A stretch of 64,000 bases of DNA, from the NCBI RefSeq assembly GCF_004402785.1, contig NZ_SOFP01000023.1, positions 46,721-110,720 on the forward strand, read 5' to 3'. This document shows positions 44,651 through 53,797 of the stretch, piece after piece. The position numbers and the translations under genes were made by a program. Source of the stretch: Cryobacterium algoritolerans. Its GTDB lineage: Bacteria > Actinomycetota > Actinomycetes > Actinomycetales > Microbacteriaceae. The notes below the pieces were generated by a model. That model did no database searches. It saw only the letters and a list, made by a program, of their open reading frames with translations, and was not told the origin of the DNA. Numbering within the stretch: the stretch's first letter is position 1; every line of letters begins with the position of its first letter.

Positions 44651-45661
44651 TCAGGCGGCGGTGCGCAGGCCGGCCACGATCTCCAGCGAGCGGATGCGGC
44701 CGGCCAGGCTGGACGCCTGCGGGCTCACCATCAGCTCGTCGGCGCCCGTCGACCCCAGCAGGGTCGTCAGCGCGGCATCGACCTGGTCGGGGGTGCCGAT
44801 CGCCTGGCGCCGGTTGCGGGTCTGGACGAGGTCCTGCTCGTAGGGCGAGAAGCGGTAGGCGAGCGCCTCCTCCAGGGACACGGGCGCAGGCTTCTTGCCC
44901 TGGCGCATCCGGATGTAGGTGATCAGACCGGGCAGCGATTCGCGGCGGACGACCTCCGCGTCGTCGTCGCTGATCACGCTCACCGCGATCATCGCGTGCG
45001 GTTCGGCGAGGAAGCTGCTGGGCTCGAACCGGTCCCGGTAGACGGCGAGCGCCGCCTCGGTGCCGTCGCCGGCGAAGTGGTGCGCGAAGGTGAACGGCAG
45101 CCCGAGCACGCCGGCGACCTGGGCGCTGAAGCCGCTGGAGCCCAGCAGCCACATTTGGGGGGCGTCGCCGAGGCCGGGGTAGGCGGTGATCCCGCGGAGC
45201 GGGTTGTCCTCCGCCAGCCCGCCGTGGAAGAAGCCGATCAGGTCCACGAGCTGCTGCGGGAAGTCGTCGACGCCGAGGCCCTCTGTGCTGCGGCGCAGGG
45301 CCATGGCGGTGGCGCCATCCGTGCCGGGGGCGCGCCCGATGCCAAGGTCGATCCGGTCGCCGTAGAGGGCACGCAGGGTGCCGAACTGTTCCGCCACGAC
45401 GAGCGGAGCGTGGTTGGGCAGCATGACCCCGCCCGAGCCCACCCTGATCCGCTCCGTGCGCGCCGCGATGCCCGCGATCAGCACGGGAGGGGCGCTCGAG
45501 GCGATCGCCGGCATGTTGTGGTGCTCGGCGACCCAGAAGCGGTCGTAACCGAGGTCCTCTGCGACCTGCGCGAGACGGATGCTGCCGGCCACCGCATCCG
45601 CATTGGTGCCGCCCGCGGGGCGGCTGGCCAGGTCGAGCACGTTGATCGGTAGCGTTTGCAT
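44651..45661 (-). CDS. LLM-class flavin-dependent oxidoreductase
   Basis: Luciferase-like TIM-barrel enzyme of 336 residues using FMN or F420. Begins [20 protein letters not shown]; contains [38 protein letters not shown], and [15 protein letters not shown], the usual alkanal-monooxygenase-like subgroup. Substrate unknown. GGGGGGAGAG seven bases upstream supports the start at 45661. Standalone gene. Confidence 0.9.
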   Translation of the reverse strand: MQTLPINVLDLASRPAGGTNADAVAGSIRLAQVAEDLGYDRFWVAEHHNMPAIASSAPPVLIAGIAARTERIRVGSGGVMLPNHAPLVVAEQFGTLRALYGDRIDLGIGRAPGTDGATAMALRRSTEGLGVDDFPQQLVDLIGFFHGGLAEDNPLRGITAYPGLGDAPQMWLLGSSGFSAQVAGVLGLPFTFAHHFAGDGTEAALAVYRDRFEPSSFLAEPHAMIAVSVISDDDAEVVRRESLPGLITYIRMRQGKKPAPVSLEEALAYRFSPYEQDLVQTRNRRQAIGTPDQVDAALTTLLGSTGADELMVSPQASSLAGRIRSLEIVAGLRTAA

Positions 45662-45861
45662 CTCTCCCCCCAACGCGCGGCCGGGCGTTTTGATTCCCCG
45701 GCCAGGGTCGGATTCGGCACGGCGTCGTGACGAAACCCTGAAGCTGGGCCGTTCGTGCTCCTCCCAGCGAACGCGTCTAGGGTGGGGCAATCTGCAGTGT
45801 TGCGGTCCGTTCCCCGGCGCCGTCGACTGGAGCCGACCGCCCGGCCCGGGGAGGTAACCGC

Positions 45862-46407
45862 ATGACCGCTGACCGGCTCACGCCTCCGCCGACAGCTGGC
45901 CCGGCGGGCGCCCGGGGCTCCTCTCGCACCAGGGGCGGGCTGCACCCACTCGTATCTACTCCGGGCGTACCCGGGCGCCCTGGGCTGCACCGCTGGACGG
46001 TCGGCCTCTGCGTCGCCTACCTGGTCGCCCTCCTGCTGATTGCGTTCTGGCCGTCACCGGTGGACCAGGACGCCCACGGCTACCTCGTCACCCTCCTCGA
46101 CCTGCTCCAGCGGCACGGCGCGCCGGGGTGGGTGCGCTATGACCTGATCGAGTTCTCGGCGAACATTCTCATGTTCGTGCCGGTCGGGCTGTTCCTGGTG
46201 ATCCTGGCCGGTGGCCGGCGTTGGTGGCTCGGCCCGCTGGCCGGATTCGGTGCGAGCTGCGCAATCGAGCTGGGCCAGCTTGTCTTCCTGCCGGCCCGGT
46301 TCGCCACGGTCAGTGACATCATCGCGAACAGCTCCGGCGCGATCATCGGCACCGCGCTTGCCCTGCTGCTGCACCACCGGACGGGTAACCCGGGCCCCAC
46401 CCGCTAA
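45862..46407 (+). CDS. VanZ-family membrane protein
   Basis: 181 residues with a basic, Pro-rich N-terminus, then about four spans. The VanZ core is [19 protein letters not shown], then [20 protein letters not shown] and [17 protein letters not shown]. VanZ proteins are linked to low-level teicoplanin resistance in some hosts; elsewhere they are envelope proteins of unclear role. Divergent from the LLM gene; GGGGAGG precedes the ATG. Confidence 0.88.
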   Translation: MTADRLTPPPTAGPAGARGSSRTRGGLHPLVSTPGVPGRPGLHRWTVGLCVAYLVALLLIAFWPSPVDQDAHGYLVTLLDLLQRHGAPGWVRYDLIEFSANILMFVPVGLFLVILAGGRRWWLGPLAGFGASCAIELGQLVFLPARFATVSDIIANSSGAIIGTALALLLHHRTGNPGPTR

Positions 46408-46430
46408 CCGGCATTCGCGGGGACCGGCCG

Positions 46431-46469
46431 GCCCAGGCCGCACGCCCAGGCCGCACGCCCAGGCCGCAC
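46431..46469. repeat. 13-bp tandem repeat, 3 copies
   Basis: Unit GCCCAGGCCGCAC three times, 24 bases after the VanZ gene, between convergent genes. Confidence 0.85.
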
Positions 46470-46598
46470 GCCGCGGCCGACGGACGGTTTGACCGGAAAG
46501 CGCCCAACCCGATGAGCGCTCCCCGGCTGTCCCGCAGGCGCCAGGCGCCCCGGGAACTCCCTGGTGCGGAGGCCCGTCCGACTCTGCCCCCGCCCCGG

Positions 46599-47693
46599 CT
46601 ACCTGATTGTCTGAACCTCCGGCTGGTAGGAGCCCAGGGTGTCGGTCTTGAAAGCGTTCTGCACGGCCGCGAGTGCCGACCAGTCGATGTTCACGATCGA
46701 CTGCCCGTCGCTGGAGGTCCCGGTACCGTTGGTCGGCATGGTGAAGAATTCGACCTCCGGTTCACGCACCGCCCGCAGCTCCCACGCCAGCCCGGTCAGG
46801 TAGGCGGAGTTGAGGCCCTCGTCAACCGCAAGGAAGGGCGTCACCGAGTTGACCAGGCTGGTCGTCTTCCCGATGTCGGCGAGCACCGACTTGTGCATCA
46901 TCGCCACCAGCACCGCCTGGATGATGAGCTGCTGGTTGCGCACCCGCTGGAAGTCGCCGTCGGAAAACGCGTAACGTTCCCGGGCGAAGGCCATGGCTTC
47001 CGTGCCGTTCAGGTGCAGCGCGCCCGTCGAGAAGTAGTGCCCCTTCATGTGGTACGAGGCAAAGCCGATCGGATTGCTGATGTCGACGCCGCCGAGAAGG
47101 TCGGTGACACCCTTGAAACCGGCGAAGTCGACGACCGCCACATGGTCGATCCGCACACCGAGCAGTGTCTCAACGGTCTGCACGGCCAGTGGCACTCCGC
47201 CCCAGGAAAGAGCGGCGTTGATCTTCGCCGTGCCATGCCCGGGGATCTCCAGCCAGCTGTCCCGCAGGATCGACATGACGTAGAGGTTCTTGCGATCGGC
47301 AGGAACGTGCACGACCATGATGGTGTCTGATCGTTCGCCACGGATGCCCGCCAGGTCACGGTCGGTGGTGCCGCGGGTATCCGAGCCGAGCAAGAGGATG
47401 TTCTGGGCTTGCGCCACCGGCGCATCGGCTCCCGGTGCCGGGGTTGGCGAACCGGGCCGGATGTTGGGCTGCGGGCTGGGCCCGATGGCAGTGCCGCCGG
47501 GCGCCGCCGGCGGCCGCACCGCATCCGCGGGGAAGGCGTTCGATATCTTCTCGGTCTGGGCGTCGAAGGTGTGGGTCAGCGTGAACGCGTAGACGCCGCC
47601 GATCGAGACGAGCAGCAGCAGGACCGCCTCGAAGACACCCCAGGTGATGCGCCAGGGGTGGCGTTTGCGCGGGGCGAGGGGCGTCTCAGACAT
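46599..47693 (-). CDS. LytR-CpsA-Psr (LCP) family wall-polymer ligase
   Basis: Membrane-anchored transferase that attaches polyprenyl-linked glycopolymers to peptidoglycan. 364 residues: short basic N-terminus, one span near 17-38, Pro-rich linker, then the LCP domain. It carries LLLGSDTRG, RSDTIMVVHV (the Mg/pyrophosphate Asp and Arg), SILRDSWLEIPG, GVDHV-like RIDHVAVVDF and the Arg of FQRVRNQQLI. An alternative start at 47777 would add 28 residues and sits beside a palindrome (CCGGAAAA/TTTTCCGG, 47782-47803). Its presence before a polysaccharide locus fits its role. Confidence 0.92.
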   Translation of the reverse strand: MSETPLAPRKRHPWRITWGVFEAVLLLLVSIGGVYAFTLTHTFDAQTEKISNAFPADAVRPPAAPGGTAIGPSPQPNIRPGSPTPAPGADAPVAQAQNILLLGSDTRGTTDRDLAGIRGERSDTIMVVHVPADRKNLYVMSILRDSWLEIPGHGTAKINAALSWGGVPLAVQTVETLLGVRIDHVAVVDFAGFKGVTDLLGGVDISNPIGFASYHMKGHYFSTGALHLNGTEAMAFARERYAFSDGDFQRVRNQQLIIQAVLVAMMHKSVLADIGKTTSLVNSVTPFLAVDEGLNSAYLTGLAWELRAVREPEVEFFTMPTNGTGTSSDGQSIVNIDWSALAAVQNAFKTDTLGSYQPEVQTIR

Positions 47694-47949
47694 AAGAGCC
47701 CCCGGACCGCCGGGCAGCAGCGCAGGAGTCGCTCGGCGGAGCGTCGGCTCGCCGATCGGTTCTTGAGGGTGGTTCATCGATCCGGAAAATTGGTGTTTTC
47801 CGGCGCGACGACACGTAGGACACGTTCGGCATTCGGGTTGCCTCCAGCTACCGCTCGGGTAAACGGTTACAACACAATAGCGCCGTACCCCTCTGATGGG
47901 AATGGGGAATCCGCTGCGCTTGGCCAGCAGTCCACCTACTCTTGTCACG

Positions 47950-48240
47950 CGTCGGGGACCAGCCATTCGCCAGGCTGCTCAGCGACGACATCATCGACGC
48001 CCGCGACCCATTGCTCGCGAAGATGCTCGCCAAATAGAGCAGATGGAACGCGAGCATCGTCGCCCTGATGGAGGTGGATCCGTCGCGGCTCCAGCCCTAC
48101 GATGCTGCCGCGGTCGAGCCGACCGGCGACCGGACCTGGTGAGGGTGACCGGACTGGTCGAGAAGCCCGCCGCGGCGGATACCCTTTCGAATCTGATCAT
48201 CATCGGCCGCTACGCGCTCCGCCCCCAGTTTGCGTCAGCA
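47950..48240 (+). pseudogene. UTP-glucose-1-phosphate uridylyltransferase (galU) remnant
   Basis: Conceptual reading gives GDQPFARLLSDDIIDARDPL, then after a stop VALMEVDPSRLQPYDAAAVE, then after another stop and shift VRVTGLVEKPAAADTLSNLI and IIGRYALRP. These are successive conserved segments of GalU (the GDDxI site and the VGLVEKP site). The N-terminal nucleotide-binding third and the C-terminus are gone, and at least two stops and one frameshift intervene. Clearly dead. It shows that UDP-glucose synthesis genes once lay in this polysaccharide neighbourhood. Confidence 0.75.
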
Positions 48241-48262
48241 CCTTGAGCTGAACACCCGGCGG

Positions 48263-48353
48263 CGTCAGGTCAGCGCGTCAGGTCAGCGCGTCGGGTCAGC
48301 GCGTCGGGTCAGCGCGTCAGGTCAGCGCGTCAGGTCAGCGCGTCAGGTCAGCG
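48263..48353. repeat. 13-bp tandem repeat, 7 copies, overlapping a stop codon
   Basis: Seven copies of CGTCAGGTCAGCG, two of them with CGTCGGG instead of CGTCAGG. The first copy on the minus strand contains the TGA of the HAD gene, so the array forms the end of that gene and its 3' region. Confidence 0.93.
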
Positions 48354-49121
48354 CGCGCCGGCCTCGAGCCGCGGGATCAGGGTCTCCAGGAACGCGGCGG
48401 TGTCTTCCCAGTCGCCGACGGCGACACACTCGACCCCGAGCACCTTCACCGGGTAGTCGTTACCGTGCTCGTCGAGCCGGTCGCCGACGAAGAGCATCTC
48501 GTCGAGGGAGACGCCGGTGAGCGCGGCGAGCTTCTTCATCCCGTAGGCCTTGTCGATGCCTCGCCGGGTGATGTCGACCGAGGTCGAACCGCCCGACCGC
48601 ACCTCGAGCTCGGGAAGGAGCGTCTGCACGGCCTCGCGGAGGGTGTTCTTTTTCTCACCGCTCGGGTCCCAGGCGGCCTTCGCGGCGACCGGGGCGGCCT
48701 GGCCGAGAGCGGAGAACGTGATCTGCGAGCCGCGGTCTTCGAGGATCGGGCCCCAGGTGTCGCTCTCCCAGTAGCCGAGCTCGCGGGCGGTGGCCTCCAC
48801 CGCGGTCAGCGCGCTCGTCTTCTCGGTGTCGGTGAGGAGCTCGGCATAGATCTGGATCCAGGCACCGTCGACGTGCCGGTAGTACTGGGTGCCGCAGGTG
48901 GGCATCAGGTGCAGGCCGGCGAGGGCCTCGTCGGTGACGTTGTCGAGGTTGTCGATCAGCTGCATGTGGAACTGGGCGATCTGGCCGCCGGAGATGACGC
49001 AGACCGGGGCGGCACCGAGGAGGCGCACCATCAGGGCCGCCATCCGGGGGTCGAGCGGGGATTTGGAAGCGGCCAGGGTGTCATCGAGGTCGAAGGCCAC
49101 GAGCCGGGGAAGCGAAGTCAT
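48348..49121 (-). CDS. HAD-IIB phosphatase/phosphomannomutase-like protein
   Basis: 257-residue haloacid dehalogenase protein of the Cof/PMM-like subgroup. Motif I is LVAFDLDDTLAASK, motif II CVISGG, motif III Lys in YGMKKL, motif IV DEMLFVGDRLDEHGNDYP. The cap sits between motifs II and III. Substrate is probably a sugar or glycerate phosphate; I cannot separate phosphatase from mutase. The start at 49121 has no RBS, but TAATAT lies about ten bases upstream on the coding strand, so the transcript may be leaderless. Confidence 0.85.
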   Translation of the reverse strand: MTSLPRLVAFDLDDTLAASKSPLDPRMAALMVRLLGAAPVCVISGGQIAQFHMQLIDNLDNVTDEALAGLHLMPTCGTQYYRHVDGAWIQIYAELLTDTEKTSALTAVEATARELGYWESDTWGPILEDRGSQITFSALGQAAPVAAKAAWDPSGEKKNTLREAVQTLLPELEVRSGGSTSVDITRRGIDKAYGMKKLAALTGVSLDEMLFVGDRLDEHGNDYPVKVLGVECVAVGDWEDTAAFLETLIPRLEAGAR

Positions 49122-49167
49122 ATAGAGAAATATTACAGGTCGCCGACCGGCTCCACGACGGGGGCAG

Positions 49168-51399
49168 CTAGCCGAGGCCCTCCGGCAGGGGGCCGTCGGT
49201 GACGAGGTAGAGGCGCTGGGTGGCGCGGGTGAGCGCCACGTAGAGGGCGCCGACGCCGCGGGAGGAGGAGGCCACGATCGCGTTCGGGTCGACCACGACC
49301 ACCGCGTCGAACTCGAGCCCCTTCGCGTCTGTCGGAGTGAGCAGAGCGACCTGCCGGGTGAGGCCGAGCGCGCCGAGCCCGACGGCGTCACCGATCTCCG
49401 CGGTGAGGGCGGCGTTGACGGCGGCGACGGATGCCGGGACCACGATCACCGCGAGGGTGCCGCCGGCGCCCAGGGCGAGGTCGCGGCGCACGGCGTCGGC
49501 CACATCCGTCACCGTCTCGATCGGCCAGTCGCTGGCCCGCACCGACCGCGCCGGGGTGATCGGCAGGTTGTGCGCCAGAGCCATCGCCTCGGCGGCCGAC
49601 GCGATCTGGCTGGGCGTGCGGTAGTTCACGGTGAGCTCTTCGAGCCGCCAGCGGTCCGCCTCGAGGGACGAGCCGAGGATCGGCCGGAGCGCGTCCTTCC
49701 AGTTCGTGGCAGCCGCGGCGGACGCCGCCTGGGCGATGTCGCCGACGATGGTGAACGAGCGCTGCGGTCCGCGGCGCAGCAGCAGCCGCCACTGCATCGG
49801 TGAGAGTTCCTGCGCCTCGTCGACGACCACGTGCCCGTAGGTCCAGGTGCGGTCCGCGGCCGCGCGCTCGGCGGTGGTGGCCCGGTCGCCCAGCTCGGCG
49901 AAGTTGTCGGCGAGGGATGTCGCGTTCACGAGACCCTTCACCGCCATGTTGGCGATGGCCGCCTCCGCGTTCTCGATGTCGCGCTTACGCTGTTCCTTCT
50001 GCTCGCGCTTCTGGGCCGCGTCGACCACGTTGTACTCGCCGAGGTGCATGGCCGCCTCGTCGAGCAGCGCCACGTCGGCGATCGTGAACGGAGCGTTCCG
50101 CGGGCGCTGCAGCAGGGCGCGCTGCTCGGCCGAAAACCTGGGGGTGAGGGAGGCCAGCCACTCCGGCCGGGAGTAGAGGTCTTGCAGCAGTTTCTGGGGT
50201 GTGAGCGGCAGCCAGGCCGTGTTCAGGGCAACCCGCACGGCCTCGGCCGAGCGCAGGTCTTCCCGCAGCATGGGCAGGTCGCTCTCGTCCATCGAGGCAC
50301 CATCGGCCTTCAGCGTCTCGAGCCACTCCCGCGACAGAGCGTTGAGGGCGTTTTTCACGAAGGTGACCCTGGCCTGGTTGTGCGGCTTGCCGCTCGTCTG
50401 CGCCCGGTGGATGGCCTTCGCCATCAGCTCCGTGGTGAGCGTGACCCGGTCGCCGTTCACCTCGAGCAGCGCGTCCCGCTCGGGGATGCGCTGCCGGGAG
50501 CGCACCGCACGCTCGATCACGCCGGCCATCGCGGTCTGGCCCTTGAGGGCGGCGACGGCCGGGGCATCCTCGTGGGTCGCGTCGACGCCGGGGAAGAGCT
50601 GACCGACGCTGGCGAGCACCACCCCGGTCTCACCGAGGGACGGCAGTACGGCCTCGATGTACTGCAGGAACGACGGTGACGGGCCCACGATGAGCACGCC
50701 AGAGTGCTTGAGCCGGTCCCGGTGGGTGTAGAGCAGGTAGGCGGCGCGGTGCAACGCCACCGCGGTCTTGCCGGTGCCGGGGCCGCCCTGCACCACGAGC
50801 ACACCCTTGAGGTCGGAGCGGATGATGCGGTCCTGCTCTGCCTGGATGGTCGCCACAATGTCGGACATGTGCCCGGTGCGCTGCGCGGTGAGCGCGGCGA
50901 GCAGGGCGCCCTCGCCCTGGTGGTGGGTGGCCGCCTCCCCCTCGAGCAGTTCGGCGTCGAGGATCTCATCCTCGATCCGGATGATGCTGCGCCCCTTCGA
51001 GAGCAGGTGCCGGCGGGCGCGGGCGCCGAGCGGCGTCGCGGCGGTGGCCTGGTAGAACGCGCTGGCCTGCGGCACCCGCCAGTCGAGCAGGATCGGCTGC
51101 AGGTCTTCGTCGCGCAGCCCGACCCGGCCGATGTACCGGTAGATCGAGCCGTCGTCTGCGTCGGATGCCGTCTCCAGCCGGCCGAACGCCAGCCGGTCGT
51201 CAACCTCCCGCAGCTGCACGATGCGGTCCTCGTAGAGGCGGGCGAACGTGTCCCTCTCGGAGCGCGCCTGGTGGTTGCCGCCCACGTTCAGGCGCCGCAC
51301 CGCGGTCAGTTGCTGCTCGGCCTCACGCTGCAGCGCGTCCAGCCGCGCATACAGCGTTGCCACATAGTTCTGTTCCCGCTGAAGCTCCAGGTCGACCAC
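49168..51399 (-). CDS. helR: HelD-family RNA polymerase recycling ATPase, HelR type
   Basis: 743 residues, superfamily 1 helicase-like. N-terminal coiled-coil (LQREQNYVATLYARLDALQR) characteristic of HelD inserts into the RNA polymerase secondary channel. Motor motifs: VQGGPGTGKTAVALHRAAYL (Walker A), HVVVDEAQELSPMQW (Walker B), GDIAQAAS, LTVNYRTPSQIA and VALTRATQRLYLV. Actinobacterial relatives release stalled polymerase and can displace rifamycin. GTG 51399 is chosen because GAGGGG lies about seven bases upstream. TGCCGCAA at 51503-51510 resembles the core of the rifamycin-associated element, weakly. Confidence 0.87.
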   Translation of the reverse strand: MVDLELQREQNYVATLYARLDALQREAEQQLTAVRRLNVGGNHQARSERDTFARLYEDRIVQLREVDDRLAFGRLETASDADDGSIYRYIGRVGLRDEDLQPILLDWRVPQASAFYQATAATPLGARARRHLLSKGRSIIRIEDEILDAELLEGEAATHHQGEGALLAALTAQRTGHMSDIVATIQAEQDRIIRSDLKGVLVVQGGPGTGKTAVALHRAAYLLYTHRDRLKHSGVLIVGPSPSFLQYIEAVLPSLGETGVVLASVGQLFPGVDATHEDAPAVAALKGQTAMAGVIERAVRSRQRIPERDALLEVNGDRVTLTTELMAKAIHRAQTSGKPHNQARVTFVKNALNALSREWLETLKADGASMDESDLPMLREDLRSAEAVRVALNTAWLPLTPQKLLQDLYSRPEWLASLTPRFSAEQRALLQRPRNAPFTIADVALLDEAAMHLGEYNVVDAAQKREQKEQRKRDIENAEAAIANMAVKGLVNATSLADNFAELGDRATTAERAAADRTWTYGHVVVDEAQELSPMQWRLLLRRGPQRSFTIVGDIAQAASAAAATNWKDALRPILGSSLEADRWRLEELTVNYRTPSQIASAAEAMALAHNLPITPARSVRASDWPIETVTDVADAVRRDLALGAGGTLAVIVVPASVAAVNAALTAEIGDAVGLGALGLTRQVALLTPTDAKGLEFDAVVVVDPNAIVASSSRGVGALYVALTRATQRLYLVTDGPLPEGLG

Positions 51400-51515
51400 A
51401 AAAACACCCCTCAAATCCGACCTTCGAGTTTAGTGCAGTCGTCTGTGAGCCGCGGACGGGCAAAGTCAACACCCCGTGCTCCTGGTTCAGGCGGCGCGAT
51501 CCTGCCGCAACCGGC

Positions 51516-51866
51516 TCAGGGCCGGCGAGATCGGGGTGGCTCGCCTTGTCCCGGTGAAGAGCGATTCAGGCGCCTTTCACCCAGCCGTCGCATGGCGTCG
51601 CGGAGAGGCGCCCTGCGGAGCGACAGAATGCTCACCCGCGGCACCGCGTGCGACGCCGACTTCGGGTAAATGCTTCGGGTCTCCGTGCGGCGGTTCCGTC
51701 CCGTGATCCAGTCGGTGACGTACACCATCGGAAGGATCTTCGCGATGGCCAACGCAACATAGACCACCGTGTTGATTCCGACGAAGGCCGCGAAGACGGC
51801 AAAGAACCCCGAGGCCAGGATGGACTCCGGTAGAAGGATTCCGGCGTGAATCACCGTGGTTTTCAT
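51516..51866 (-). CDS. Small membrane protein coupled to a glycosyltransferase
   Basis: 116 residues. Two membrane segments (ILASGFFAVFAAFVGINTVV and YVALAIAKILPMVYV), then an Arg-rich cytosolic tail. No family recognised. The ATG overlaps the stop of the family 2 glycosyltransferase (51863-51866), so it is translationally coupled and likely an accessory subunit of that membrane synthase. Confidence 0.65.
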   Translation of the reverse strand: MKTTVIHAGILLPESILASGFFAVFAAFVGINTVVYVALAIAKILPMVYVTDWITGRNRRTETRSIYPKSASHAVPRVSILSLRRAPLRDAMRRLGERRLNRSSPGQGEPPRSRRP

Positions 51867-53308
51867 TGTGAGGCCGCCAGCTCGTCTGAAGTCGCGGGTG
51901 AATGTGCGACATGGCCCCAGGTCGCCTGCCTGCCGAGGGTGATGTCAATGATTCCTTTCACGTAGACCACGTTCAGGAACATGTCGAACAGCAGTTCGGG
52001 GAGCAGGACCAGCGCGAGGATTCGTGCCCGCCAGCCCCCCTTCCAGACGCTGACCACGCGTTCGGCGATGAAGATGGCACCGAGACCCTGCCAGAACGGG
52101 AACCACACCCAGTTGTTCACCGCGGCCACGGTCAAGGCCATCAGCAGCATGAATGCGGTCAGTGCGATGACACTGTAGCCGATGCCCAGTTGCTGCGCCC
52201 AGTACCGCAAAGTGGCCGGTGTGACACCGTAGGCGCCGATGTTCTCCAGCGCTCCCCGCTGCCACCGCAGTCGTTGTTGCCACAGCGAGCCGAAAGTGGG
52301 CATCAGCTCGGTGACGACAGTGCACTGGGAGGGGGAGGTCATCAGGCCGCCGAGGGACTTCAACGCGAGGGTGAGTTCGTTGTCTTCGGTCAGCGCCGCG
52401 GTGTCGTAGACGTCACCGTGAGCTCCCGGTATCGTGACGCCGCGGTTCTCGGCCACGGCGCGCAGGGCGGCAGGCCGGAACATGGACGCGGTCCCGGTGA
52501 GCACGAACACGCGACCGCGCCGGCGGGCGATCTCCCGCGAGTACCGCACATACTCGTTGCGCTGGAGCTGGCCGAGTATCCCGAATCCCTCTTCCCCGTA
52601 GAAGAGACCACCGACCGCCATGAGGGCACGGTCATTGGTGAAACGGGACACCGCGTGCTCGAGGAAGCCGTCATCCAGCGAGGTGTCGGCGTCCATGACC
52701 ATGACGATGTCGTTGTCGCCCTGCCCGGGAAGAAAGTCCTTGAGCGCCTGGTTCAGCGCGCCGGCCTTCTTCGTCGTGTTTCGCACGGACTCGAAGACCT
52801 CGACGCCGAACTGCCGGGCGACGGCCACGGTGGTGTCGGTGCAATTGTCGGCCACAACGATCACTCGTTCCGGCCGGTGAGACTGGGCGAGCAGCGACGA
52901 CAGAGTCACCGGGAGCGACGCTTCTTCGTTGTGCGCGGGGATCAGCACGGTCACCGTGACCGGGCCGGCGAAGATGCCTCGCGTCGGAGCCATCACGACC
53001 TTCGGCGACAGGGGCGTGACCCGGGGATTCGACGATCTGCGTGATCGATTCGACACGCGGCTTTCCATCAGCGCCACCCCGGCCGCGCAGAGAACAGCCA
53101 GGGCGATCGCGGCGAGAATCACGCGAGGGGCCGGCGCGTTCATGTCGTAGACCACGGGCACAAAGCCGAAGACGAGGCCCTTGCTTGTCGCCAGCCCGCT
53201 GGCCTGCGGATCCGCGGCGATCGCAATCCAGAGGGTCGCGGCCGCACCGCTCGCCGCTGCGGCGATGACGAGGCCAACGGCTCGTGCAAACCAGGTCTTG
53301 TCCCCCAT
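51863..53308 (-). CDS. Membrane-bound family 2 glycosyltransferase (cellulose/PNAG synthase-like)
   Basis: 481 residues. Two N-terminal spans, a cytosolic GT-A domain and two to three C-terminal spans. Processive-synthase motifs are present: VLIPAHNEEASLP, VVADNCTDTT, VMDADTSLD (metal site), a TEDNEL acceptor site, and QQRLRWQRGA (QxxRW). It likely polymerises and extrudes a surface glycan such as a beta-linked hexosamine or glucan; the sugar cannot be told. The following small membrane gene is coupled to it. Confidence 0.88.
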   Translation of the reverse strand: MGDKTWFARAVGLVIAAAASGAAATLWIAIAADPQASGLATSKGLVFGFVPVVYDMNAPAPRVILAAIALAVLCAAGVALMESRVSNRSRRSSNPRVTPLSPKVVMAPTRGIFAGPVTVTVLIPAHNEEASLPVTLSSLLAQSHRPERVIVVADNCTDTTVAVARQFGVEVFESVRNTTKKAGALNQALKDFLPGQGDNDIVMVMDADTSLDDGFLEHAVSRFTNDRALMAVGGLFYGEEGFGILGQLQRNEYVRYSREIARRRGRVFVLTGTASMFRPAALRAVAENRGVTIPGAHGDVYDTAALTEDNELTLALKSLGGLMTSPSQCTVVTELMPTFGSLWQQRLRWQRGALENIGAYGVTPATLRYWAQQLGIGYSVIALTAFMLLMALTVAAVNNWVWFPFWQGLGAIFIAERVVSVWKGGWRARILALVLLPELLFDMFLNVVYVKGIIDITLGRQATWGHVAHSPATSDELAASQ

Positions 53309-53730
53309 GGTACGACGCTATCAGCCCCGTGCCCCCAAAACTCAGGGCACGACAACTGGGGTGCGTTTTTTTTGCGGGCGATGGTGCGAAGTACGCCGGA
53401 CTGTGAAATATCGCCCCAACCAGCACATGCCCGCCGGTTCGCTGGGCACCTGAACTGGACGTCTCACGCCGACCCTTGGGTGGCTGGGTTCGGGCCATGA
53501 GCATCCGACGCCGGACGCGTCGCATCCGCCGTTGGCGTCGACGCAACCAGGACAGCCGCTGGTTCCTGCTCGGCCGCGCCCTCATTCATCGCGGTCGCAG
53601 CGGTCACGGCGCTGCTCCTGGTCATGAACGCGTTCCAGCACGTCTGAGACCGGGTGCGGAAGTACTTATCATGCGATTGTCTCCACCCCTGAAGCCTAGC
53701 CGTGGGCGCCCGGCCGCCGGCCCAATGCGA
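53309..53730. other. Intergenic region with a possible broken small membrane gene
   Basis: At 53497-53647 (plus strand) an Arg-rich start (MSIRRRTRRIRRWRRRNQDS) is followed, one base out of frame, by FIAVAAVTALLLVMNAFQHV and a stop. It could be a frameshifted single-span peptide of about 50 residues. The rest shows nothing recognised; a poly-T run (TTTTTTTT near 53367) follows a GGCAC hairpin. Confidence 0.3.
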
Positions 53731-53760
53731 AATGGCCCCGCACGTGAGTGCGGGGCCATT
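53731..53760 (-). terminator. Perfect hairpin terminator
   Basis: Thirteen-base perfect stem AATGGCCCCGCAC with GTGCGGGGCCATT around GTGA, 38 bases past the stop of the LAxTG surface-protein gene. Confidence 0.85.
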
Positions 53761-53797
53761 CAGGGTGAACCTTGGTGGCGGTTAGGCCAGGAGCCTG

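Noticed and set aside
48263..48353. Array of short repeats considered as a CRISPR
   Set aside because: Units of 13 bp are directly adjacent with no spacers and no cas genes are nearby; it is a simple tandem repeat.
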